From: Setaria digitata
Taxonomy: Eukaryota; Nematoda; Chromadorea; Rhabditida; Setariidae
Length of the DNA stretch: 64,000 bases
Assembly (NCBI GenBank): GCA_003640385.1
Contig: RCAB01000224.1
Location: 1 to 64,000 of the forward strand
Direction of reading: 5' to 3'
Positions 12,265 to 22,761 of this stretch are shown in pieces. Position 1 is the stretch's first letter. Every line of letters begins with the position of its first letter. The notes beneath the pieces were generated by a model. It searched no databases. It was not told where the DNA came from and saw nothing but the letters and a program-made list of their open reading frames with translations. Made by a program: the position numbers and the translations under genes.

Positions 12265-14391
12265 CGGTAAGAGTTACAATTAGGTGTAACTTTTCCTCAA
12301 ACAATTACGATGTGAACTGAATAATAACGGTAACTAAAATATGCTCCAGATGCAAGCTTCAGATTCATTAGTCTAAACTTCACACATAACTCTTCGTTGC
12401 CTGATTTTCACTGTGTGCAGAAGGAAAAAATTCAGTTGTTAATTCTCTCTTCCAAAATTCAATGATTGCATTTTGCTAAATTAGTGTGAAAATACTCTTC
12501 AAAAATACAATTTCTACGTTGGATAATTCTCAATAATTTTAGATTACCGTGCAAGAATCTATCACATCCTTCCTGCTGTGGAGTAGTGTTCCGTAGAAAT
12601 GCACAAGAATTGAATGAATTGTTTTCATCTGTTTCAAGTCGAAATTAACTGTTAGCAGAGAAAGAATATCGAAATCATTTGATAACGGTGATAAGAGCCT
12701 TCAAATTTTTTTCAGAGGAATACATCATGACATGCATTTTCTTTTTCATGATGAAAACTAAACCATCTCGGGAAATTTTCTACATTTCATTACAGTTATT
12801 TAACAGCCAAATATATTTGCAGATCATCAAAGGCCATAAATAGCGAGTTTGATGAACTCTTTCATCAAAGATTGAAAGGCAGACGAAATTTAAAATTAAG
12901 CTTTATCAGTGATTAACACTTCCAATTTCTGATAACAAAAATCTTCACGGAACTGTTTTGTCTCCGATTTTGTCTTTACACTTACATTAGTGATATTCTT
13001 TGCTTTGTAGTACTCAACTTTAAATTTAACTTCTAATAATTATTTTGGAATTTGAATAATTTTGATTTAATTTGTCTTGCAATTATATAATTTTCATTGG
13101 ATCATTTTGAACAGTTTTGCTTTGCTTTTTTGCATACCAGAATTATCATCAATTGTACACTTAATCAGTAGCTGCTGATAAAATAAAGAAATAAGTTATG
13201 AAATAATAGAAAATGATCGGTGATTTTTGAATCCAGAAGATTTGTAAAATTGTTGAAGTAGTTTTTGCAATGAATAATAAACTAACCAAATGCAAATTTT
13301 AAACAATCTCTGATGAACGATCAGAAAGTTAAGAATGATGTGATAAATATTATAACTTTTTATTTTTGATAGTTCTGAATGGTTTGCTGCCTATCTGATA
13401 AAATAAACTTATTAATTATATAGAACAAAATTTCGTACAGCTTAATCTTCGAATCATGCTGAATTGATAATTCGGGACATTTTAATCTTCCATCCTTGAC
13501 CTTTCGGCCGGACAAACTTTACATCGCACTAATCACCTAATTTAATTTCCTTAGTACTTCCTGTACTGAATTTTATTTCCGTTACCAATTACCGAGATTT
13601 ATTGTAACTCTCAATGGATGGAATTCACTGGTGTTCTGTGGCACATTGCTGTGAGAGTATAACTGCATCTCAAGATAGCATCAATGAGACATATTCATTC
13701 GTATTTTCCACAAGGTATTACTTGAAGTTGATTGGAAAATCAAATATTTAGTCATAAAATTAGCCCCAACAAGTCAGAAAGTGTTTAGATTAAGCTTAAA
13801 AACAGATTGACAGCTCCTTTTTAGCCTTTGATTTTATATCAGTATGCTTAATGGTTCCTAGCACTTGAAAAACATTCTGCACCATTAGACTGCTATTAGA
13901 TTCATTCCATTCCGACATATTTCCGGACCATAGTCTTAACAAAAGCCGATTCATATTGTTGATAACCTTATAATTAATGAAATAACTCGACCTATTTATT
14001 AAACGATATCATTTTTTTTTTGTTTTAATACTGATTCTTATTAAAAATCCAAACAAACTTTTTATGTCATGAAGTTATAATGAATGTGATATCATCATAG
14101 ACTGAGCAATAATTTTTGAAAAGGATGTTTGATAATTTTAAAATTAAAATTATTATATATCTCAATGAAAAATGCTGAATTTTTCGAATGGACATTAATA
14201 AATGTCATGCTGTACGTAGTCATATATCACGATCTTTTCTTTCCAAAATCTGCAACAACATCAAATTTATTCATTTTTTTTTTTTTCTAAATGGTTGCTT
14301 ACCTTTTATGCGAGTTAAAAATATGTTAATTGATAAATTATCTTTACTAGCTAAATGCTAATTGATAACAATGTATTATCAACAGATAACT

Positions 14392-17300
14392 TCAGTTTAT
14401 TATGCTAAATTCCTTCCGGTCTTTTCCTTTTTGTTCGCATTTTTTCTCGTATGAAAACTGATGAAAAGATGAAATAAGAGTTATCACACTGCTATATGTG
14501 ATAAATGATAAAACAAGGTCAAGGTAACTATCAAAAATTCATCTTGCTTACATCCATGGCACTCTTAAATGTTTTTTCATTTGTAATCAGATCACACTGT
14601 TTTGCATAATACAATATAGTCTGTAGTACTAAGCGAAAATCCGTCAGGAATTTCAAAGAATCATAACGTCGTTTGCGTACCGTTACAGCAGCATTTATTA
14701 TCGATATGCGATGGGTTTTCGTAAGCTGAATAGCGATATAATGATGATGGTTAACGTGAAAATACGTGTGGAGTTACGAGCCAGTCACGTGAAATGAATA
14801 TACGTAAATGTGGCATATTGCAATAAATTCAGGTGATACCTGTTGCATCAGTATTGAGGTGATAACAAAAGTAGCAGCCTGTTGTATTGTAATTCCATGA
14901 ACAACAATTGCTTTCCTCTTTTCTTCATCATCCATTCCTTTCATTATCGTTATCATTTTAATCAGCGACATTGGTGATATTGCTTTTTCATGTGTCCATT
15001 TATCATAATGCAAAATGTAAATACGTCGCCTGTTTGCTAAATCTTTTTTCTTTCAAACTTCACTTCGTCATATTTAAAATTAATTGAAGAATTGCATTAA
15101 TTCATATGAAATATTCAAAGTACACTCAAATACTAAGAGGAAAGTCTTGCTTCACAGATAAAATGCAGAAATAATAGGAAAATGATGATGGTTATCTCAT
15201 TATCATTATCATCAAGTGATAAATACACTTGAATTCTAAGTTTCCAAAAAAATCAATCATATAGTGCATAATTTGGTTTGGGGATAATTCAACTGGAATC
15301 AGATACCGATAATTTTATCAATTATGACGCGATTATGTGCTATAAATTTCTAACAATAGCTTTTCTAGTTGCCTTATCATTTCCTCCGGTAACTGATTCA
15401 CTGGTAAGGTAGATTTAAATTAATTACTTCGATANCTATGTGCTATAAATTTCTAACAATAGCTTTTCTAGTTGCCTTATCACTTCCTCCGGTAACTGAT
15501 TCACTGGTAAGGTAGATTTAAATTAATTACTTCGATATAACGCAATTACACATACCGCCATTTCGAAGTTCCATATTTGTGAGAGCAGTTTCATAAATAA
15601 ATAAGTTTTTCACTGGTGTCCTTACGATTTGAACAATTTCAAGAAAAATTCTTTCTCTTTCCTGAATATTAATTATTTGGACTTATCTAATTAAAGAATG
15701 TATTAATTAGACAAATCGTCGCTCTGTTCCTTCATTACATTAGAATTCAAAGTGTTGCAATAAATTTGAAGAAAAAATAAATAAATGTATTATCTGACCT
15801 TAGTTGCTTGTTGCCTCTTAAGACTAAAATACGAATAGCAAGTGTTCTGATTGGTGGCTGGTTCTAGACAAACCACCAGTAGCACATGGCACTGCCAAAG
15901 CATCCGAAGGAAATTGATTTGCGATTGTTTCGTTGGACTCTGACAATATCAGTTGATTTGATAGGACAGTGATAATACTGACAAAACTATAACTACTAAT
16001 TTTCAAATTAATGAAAAAATTTCTCTTATCGGTCAGAATTACCACAGATCACGTTAATTCAGATGATCATTTGTCAAACTGGAACAATATAATCTTGATT
16101 CATAGAAGCTCAAACGAAGTAAACTGGAGCAGAATCTGAGAGAGACAGAATCCGTGCTAGGAGAGTTTCCGAATCATTTCAGAAAGGAAACGTGAAAGGT
16201 CAACATAGAAAAGATGAGACTTTGTCAAAAGACAAATTAGCTTAAGAACAAAAAGAAAACTTTCTGTCACTTCTTATAACTGACAGAAGCTATCTTAATG
16301 ATAAAGAAGACAGTTTTCTTTTCTCCGAAATAAATTTAATTTACTGCATGCCGGTGATAGCTCATTTATTCAAATTTTAATTAATTATAACTGTTATTTA
16401 AACCACAAATAGCTGTATTTTACTTGCAGTGTAATTTTGTTTGAAACTTCGATCAAATTATTTTACTGTAATTTCCATTAATGGAATAAAACAAAAGGTC
16501 TAGCTTCATTTTACCTCTCTTCTGTTTTCTCTCACATTATTTTACACTTTTAATTTGTCAAAAAATACATAAGTAAATTTATAGCGAAACTTTTCCAGTA
16601 AACAAAAGATTATCATAAAAAATTAGCAAGATTAAACACAACTGATAACAATTGATAGCTTTTAGCAAAAGCCTACTTGAGCAATGATAAAATTGCCATA
16701 AGGGATGTTAATTTGTGATGCATTAATATATCGAGAATCATTCATTGTTGTTGGAAATAAATGCACAGCACCTTCATTAAACATAATTGTATTTGATAAT
16801 CGATCCTTTCCTTCATCCTTAATTTAATAAATAGAGAGAAAAAAAAGTCCAGACTATATTTCAGATTATTTATGAACTACCAATTTGCATATTTTAATTC
16901 CAATTCATAATTCCTTAGCGTAATATGAATTGAATTTCTGTTTATGAACTCTAATTGAAATTTTGTTTGTGAATTTTAATTTAAAAATAAAGAATACTAA
17001 ACTGTTGTTTCACTTTTGCAAAAGTCGGAAATGTGTCGTAGTTGTTTCCATAAAAATTTATGCTCTAATTTCAGTATTCTCCTCAAATTTTTCTTGGAAA
17101 AAGTATAACTGTTTGCGAAGTCAATTATATTTTCACCTTTCACAAGTTTCTGAGCACTAATGATATCAGGTTGAACTTTCGTACCTGCAATTTTTTTTTA
17201 CCTTTACAATTTAAAAGTATCTCTTTCCCTTTCTTTGCAAGTAAATGGGTGATAAAGGCCTTATCAGAGATATGATAAAGTTGAGGTGGTTATTTCTTAA

Positions 17301-17581
17301 GTTGTATCAAGAACGGTGGGCAATATTTATATTAATTTCAGGAGCGTAACATCTTTCTTAGCTAGGATAATATCTAGGATAAGATTTTAAGATAGGAAGA
17401 AAGAAATTAATACATCCATTAGTCTTTGGCAAGAGACAATTTCATCAATCTGCATCGATTAAAGAACCTAAGAATTGATTCTACCTTCAGGTTTCAGACC
17501 GAATAAATTATCCTTATTCGGCATCTGACTTTGTATTTCTTGTTCGCCATCCGTTTCACTCTCCTCAAATGATTTTCCCAT
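14392..17581 (-). CDS. Protein tyrosine phosphatase-like gene, predicted catalytically dead (middle unresolved)
   Basis: Exons in phase: 17581-17485 (start MGKSFEESETDGEQE), 17184-17014, 16810-16677, then after an unresolved stretch 15036-14840, 14725-14552 and 14457-14392 (stop). The PTP fold is recognisable. There is an N-terminal helix (NLRRILKLEHKFLWKQLRHI), the YINAS block (DSRYINASQINIPYGNFIIAQ region, exon 16810), the WPD-loop block (RIYILHYDKWTH), the P-loop block (IVVHGITIQQAATF) and the C-terminal helix (RKRRYDSLKF onward). The WPD aspartate is replaced (WTH). The catalytic Cys and the Arg of HCxxGxxR are missing and the loop is one residue short, so no phosphatase activity is expected. 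Nematodes have a large family of divergent PTPs. Coding for about 90 residues between 15037 and 16676 could not be found. The assembly join at 15435 lies there, so an exon may be lost, or the gene may be decaying. Confidence 0.7.
15334..15537. repeat. Direct repeat of 101 bases around a single N (assembly join)
   Basis: 15334-15434 and 15437-15537 are the same sequence apart from about one substitution (TTTCC versus CTTCC), with N at 15435 between them. This is the pattern left when two overlapping contigs are abutted. The mismatch suggests two haplotypes. Confidence 0.85.
15336..15404 (+). other. Possible signal-peptide exon on the + strand (ambiguous)
   Basis: From ATG the frame reads MCYKFLTIAFLVALSFPPV and then TDSL, followed by a good donor, GTAAGG. 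This is a plausible secretory leader. The copy beyond the N repeats it with F changed to L. A phase-0 continuation (KLKRSKLEQNLRETESVLGE onward, 16109-16195) exists, but its acceptor is mediocre. The - strand of the same bases is also open (LPEEMIRQLEKLLLEI) and lies inside the PTP-like gene. I cannot decide which strand, if either, is coding. Confidence 0.2.
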
Positions 17582-18078
17582 TTGTACAATTTGAATAATT
17601 TTGCAATGAAAAAGAAAAAAAAAGAACTTAAATTATTCCACTGGGAAATCTCATAGAACATTGAATTTATTTAAATACTATGTAATTAATTCAAAAATTT
17701 TCTCAATACTCGGAACGAATTTCTTTTCGTATGAATATTGTTGATAAGCAATGGCTAAATTTTTTCATTTGAAAATTATCACTCAAAAAAGTTCGAATCC
17801 ATCCAATTTTTGTTTCACTCTCATTAAAATTTAAGTTCTCCAACTACAATTTTTTTTTTTTTTTCATTCACATTGATAGAGCGTTAATTGAATTTCCATC
17901 AGTTTTAACTCAAGTTCTTTTTTAAAAAAAATTTGCCTCATGAATATTTTTAGAATTCAAGTAATTAATTAATTTCCATGCAGCCAAATTTTGTCGTTTA
18001 ACTTTAACATCACATTTTTAGCAAGTCTATTCTTAATATTTTAAATCCAATTTTTTTCTCTTTGTGGTATAAAATGAT
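17582..18078. other. Intergenic gap between two - strand genes
   Basis: AT-rich with poly-T and poly-A runs and no coding island seen. It contains the 5' flank of the PTP-like gene and the 3' end of the lysine-rich gene, whose AATAAA signal overlaps its stop codon at 18078-18083. Confidence 0.4.
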
Positions 18079-20304
18079 TTATTTCACCTCCGATTCACTT
18101 TCAATGGACTGGCTTAATTTTTTGGCCTGATTGTTGTTGTCCAATGTTTCCTTCACGTTTAATGGCATCTGTGCTAGGACATTTCCGCAACTTGGCCTTC
18201 TATTCTCGTCCGTTTCAGTGTCATCTGAAGCGCTTGTACTTAGAAGACTTTCTGTCACACCATCCAATGATTCGTCATAGCAAAAAGGACGCTAGAAATG
18301 TTTTAAAGTGATACTTTTTTTTTGACTATTTAAAAACTTTTTCTTTTTTATTTGGAATACAGTTTTTAAAAAATTATCAAAATATGCATATTTTATCCAA
18401 TGCTATAATCTGCACTGAAATTTTCCAGTAATGAATGGTAAATTCGAGGACGCTTAAACATAATTACAGATATACCGGTGTTCGTTTGCTTCGTTGTATT
18501 GCTGATTTTGTTTCTTTTGAATTTTCCGGAAGGGTATTTTTTCTTCCATCGTAGAAATTTGATCTCTGCTAATGAGATACTCTGTTTTAAAGAATCGTGA
18601 AAAAGTTTTTATCCAATTTGATATATGATAACAGATATTAAAGTGATATAAATAATAAAACTTTTAGTCGCTTACTCATTTTTTTTTGATTATATGAGAG
18701 TAATTTTGAGCTTGAAATATTGAAGTAATGAGGACTCGATATGATAAATTAACGGAAGTTAACTAAAATAGACCGGATTTCTTTTCGATTTTCAAACATC
18801 TGGCTGGAAAACGGTTTTACGACACAGAAAAAAAAGGTACGGCACTATTTGCACCAACTTTCTGAAAATCTTCATCGGTAACCTGAAGACTGTCTGGAAT
18901 TCCATCCAACAAATCATTGTAACAGTATGGTCTCTAGAAGTTACTTAACTTTGGTGTTATTGTTATTAAAATTTTACTTTTTTTTTTAAAGTAAAATATT
19001 TGCAGTTGAATTACAGCTTTGCTACTGTACTCTTATTTAAATCTGTTCTTTTAATTCTAATTAAATTTACTTCTTATTCTTAAACAGGTTAAATTAATTT
19101 AAATTTTACATTAAATTATGTTGTAGCAATTTTTCCGTTTACATTTCTTTTTTGTCCTATTGTAGAGTAATGCGTAATGCTAGAAATTTTAACGGCAAAA
19201 TTTGAATAAAATTTTTCAAAAAAAAAAAGAAGAAAACTACAACCGGTTTTCGTCTTGGCATATTCTTTTTTGCAACAGTTTCCTCAATGAGACGTTCTTT
19301 CTGAAAAAAAAAGAAGAAATCTGAATTATATCATTTTGATTTTCACCATAATCTGCGACAATGAATTTCAACAGAGAATCAATCAGTCTTAGATTACAGT
19401 TAGCCTTTAAATTTCATGAATTTAAATTGTTCTTCAACCCAATTTCTTGACAAGACGAAGTAAAACAATTTTATGAATCATGCTGGATATATTTCATCCG
19501 AATATACTTTTTTATCCACTTCATCTCTTCTATCCCATTCTTTCATCTTCCTTGCTGTCTTCCTTGGATCGACAGTATACTTTGCAGATTCCTTCATTTC
19601 TTTTTTTCGATATCTTTCACTAGTTTCCTTCTTGCCAATGCTAACATCAGAAATCACTTTGGGAAATTCCCTGATATCAGGAATTCTCCTTGTACTGCTC
19701 TCTCTGGAGCCAAAATTATCCTTTAACAGCTCTCTAGATCCCAAATGAGTTGCTTCGCCGGAATCAAACTGTTTCTTCGTGGCAGTTTTCTTTGCATTCC
19801 AGCTTAACCGTTTCTCAATTTCTTCATTCGATTTCCTTACAATTTTCTCATTCCAATCTTTTCCAATTTTTTCTTTCAATAAATCTGCAACACCTTCCTG
19901 ATGATATGATTCCTCTTTCGCCAACATTTCGGTTCCCTTCTGTATCTTCATCTGCTGAAATGTTTCAATTTTTCCACCGCTTCAAATAGTTGCAAAACTC
20001 AGTGATAAATGCTTTTTTTTTCGATAAATTTTGATTAAAAAGTGGCAAATTTCCGCTTTTCTTCTCAATATTTTCTGATTTAAAAGAGGACAGAAGAGAA
20101 GAGGAAGGGGAAGGCAGAATAGGGAGTGAAATTATAAATTAATGTTTGCAACGGATGAACTGAAATTTGGTACGGTTTTAATCGTCTGGGCCAAAAACTT
20201 TGGATTGATGGGAGGAACACCTGCTCTAGTTCATTGTCTATCTGGCCTCGTTCACTGCCTAACTTCTTCATCAAACTTCCTGACCGTTTCCTTCCTTTCT
20301 TCAT
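18079..20304 (-). CDS. Unrecognised lysine-rich protein with a duplicated RP-[YF]-CY exon
   Basis: Six exons, all phase 0: 20304-20221, 19954-19508, 19300-19244, 18933-18841, 18565-18476 and 18291-18079, giving 327 residues. The N-terminal 200 residues are highly charged (MKKGRKRSGSLMKKLG start; KEKIGKDWNEKIVRKSNEEI) and probably coiled or disordered. The C-terminal third is a tandem duplication. A basic linker exon ending PRRKP or SKRTP is followed by an exon starting RPYCYNDLLDGIPDSL or RPFCYDESLDGVTESL. There is no signal peptide or membrane segment. The end is acidic (SQSIESESEVK). The first ATG lacks a convincing splice acceptor, so a further 5' exon is possible. I do not recognise the family, and a nuclear or cytoskeletal role cannot be told from sequence. 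Confidence 0.65.
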
Positions 20305-20865
20305 CTCAATTCAGAAAGTAACGAATCAAAACTTCATATAATGAAACAACCGTCCTCAAGCGTTTTAATAAAAGACACTAAATATTATCAGTAATTTCAT
20401 TTTTATAACCGTTGTTGAGCTATAAATAAGAATTTTACTTGATTAGAATTAATGGTAAATTCAAATTACCCTATAGATAAATTTCGCTAATGATTAAACA
20501 ACTACACAAATATCCATTAATTAGTGAATCAACAGCACACCTTTATTTCCTGTACTCAATTAAAAAATTACTGTGAACAAATGATGAGGAGAGAGCATAC
20601 TATAAAAGCCATCTAAATATAATTCGCGGTTAAACTTATAAAATAATTAGATTAGCATTATTAAAACTTTCTTATTTTAATTTCTTTCTGAAATAATGAA
20701 TTCTGTGTTTGTTTTTTAAGGACCATCTGAAAATAATCACCACCAAAAAGATATCAAAACTTAGTTTTTATATTAGCCTCATAATGGTATTGCAAAACAA
20801 AATTGACTTATCCCACTTTCTGTTCCAAAAAAATGAATAAATTTCATAAATTTGCAGTATTGTAA

Positions 20866-21359
20866 TTGCTTGTAATTGCAAAAATTCTCTTCCCAACTTG
20901 CTTTACCTATTTCACCACCCAAAGTACCACAATCACAAGTACCACAACCCGGAAGTCCAGCCCACACACTTTAATCAACCAGTCATTCACATCTTGCCCG
21001 AGTGATATTTCACCTCTGGACGAGCATCAATCAACCGGATCTGTTCAGGTATCAGAATCAGGATTGCTTCGTTTTGTTGTTCGCTCATGGTGCGTCTGTA
21101 GACATGCTGCTGTTTTTCTCATCTTTTCCGGTATTTCCTGTTATGGTCAATGACTAAAGCAACTTCAGATGAATTGAACCTGAGTGCTGACTTGAGTAAG
21201 TTTGGGTGGGAAGGTGGTGGCTATAGGCCGTATTATCTTGATTTCATTTCTTCAATTGGAGAAAAGGTATATGTTCAGATCGAGCCTTACAACCTTCACT
21301 TACCTTGCCAGGTGGAAGATAACTGGAGTGGAATGAGTAAATACCGCCAGTCGGAGTGA
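20866..21359 (+). other. Coding-like island, strand and gene model unresolved
   Basis: This stretch is GC-richer than its surroundings and has open frames on both strands. On + a frame reads MLVIAKILFPTCFTYF and onward through a Thr/Ser-rich stretch to 21153, and a 69-codon frame runs 21150-21359. A CAG acceptor before 21168 and a GTAAGT donor at 21195 look real. On - there is a GTAAGT donor beside 21305 and a small frame starting MSEQQNEAILILIPEQIRL after a TCTACAG acceptor near 21090. I could not build a phase-consistent gene on either strand. Confidence 0.25.
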
Positions 21360-21399
21360 TGAAAGCTTTGTCAAGAGTATTAATGATATGAATATATGT

Positions 21400-22754
21400 A
21401 TATAAAATGCCAAGATGCCAAATATTTAGTTAGTAAACATTATAAGTGAACGATTTAGTGAAATATTTGAGTGAAAAAATGCTCAAGTTGATAACATTTA
21501 CTGATAATAGCGCGCTTAGGCTTTTTTTCCTTATCATTTATTCATTATCATAATGGCGCTTTTTCTTTCACTTCCAAACTGATTTGTTAACAAATATTTG
21601 GTGTTGTATGTATGTGACTAGTGGAAGGTAGCATTTTTTTTCAATAGAGTACAAAAAAGAAAGAAAAAATAGGTGCGAATGTTTTTCATTCCATATTTTA
21701 ATCCAGGAAATAATTGCTAATGTCCCAGTAATTGAAATCCAATAATTATTTTTCGTGCAACGGCAATTTTCTCCTTAATTTTGAAGAGAGAAGAAATCAA
21801 TGTATTTACATGGTACATTTTCGTAACCAAAAATCAGTATTTCAGATGGTATTTCCTCATATAATGGCCTAACGCATATTTGCATTTTAAAACAAATTTG
21901 ATAGCAGATCGATTATCGGGTGAAAATTGATTAGTTGTTATGATCAGATATTTGATTCATGTAGAAGCTGTATCAACTTTTAATATTCGTATTGTCTATC
22001 ATTGAGCGCAGTTGATATTTTATAGGATGTTGATATGTGTGATGCTTCTTTGTTAAGCTCACTCTCATCAAAATTGGAAATACAATTTTCTGAAATTTTT
22101 TAACTCTGTGTGCTGTACATGGAAATGAGTCGTTTTTCAGGTGGTGCACTCGAAAATTTCTGATTACATATTGAGATGAAGCGGTCGATGTTTACAGAAT
22201 AAAGATATAGGTCAGGTTCTTTACTGTTTATTTAAAGTTGTCATATTTTGATTTAGTAGCAATAAATTTTTTTTTTTTTTGAGAGATGTTATTTTAAGTG
22301 TAATACCGTCGTATGTTTTGAAAAAAAAAACAAGACTAAATCATGTTTCCTTATATCAACTTTTTTTTTTACCAAATCAATTCCTTCCTTTAATTTACGT
22401 GTTGCTTCCGTAGACTTATTTCTAGCTCATATATTTCTTTTGGAATATAACATTCTCATAATTTGTGTATATAGGTTTCTTATTTCTGCTTCTAATCATT
22501 CCTACGTCTATCTTTTTCACAAGTTATCCTATTCTGAAATAGCTTCCTTTTTCATTTGGTTGATCCATGGAATATTTTGGAAGGAAATAAATGTACTATT
22601 AGGATCAATAGCAAATTGAAAATTCTAATGATATAATGATCAGAGACTACTGACTTCCATGAGACAGTATTAATCAGTATCTTAATATGATTATTTGTTA
22701 TTATTAGCAGTTTTTCTTTAAATAATTTGTCGAACCATTTGCTGTTTAATGCAG
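21400..22754. other. Intergenic, upstream of the central gene
   Basis: AT-rich with long poly-T runs and no exon chain. It is the likely promoter region of the central + strand gene. A TTTAATGCAG acceptor ends at 22754, eight bases before the ATG, which suits trans-splicing of a nematode spliced leader. Confidence 0.35.
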
Positions 22755-22761
22755 GACGAAA

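Larger units (their letters stand above)
8825..14391. other. Large AT-rich intergenic region
   Basis: Mostly AT-rich DNA with many homopolymer runs and no exon chain that I could join. Two items stand out and are listed separately: a 60-codon open frame at 8930-9115 (+) and a duplicated 44-base segment at 11810 and 12221. The GATA- and GATAA-rich stretch at 14.2-15.3 kb (recurrent TTATCA/TGATAA) borders the phosphatase-like gene. Confidence 0.4.
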
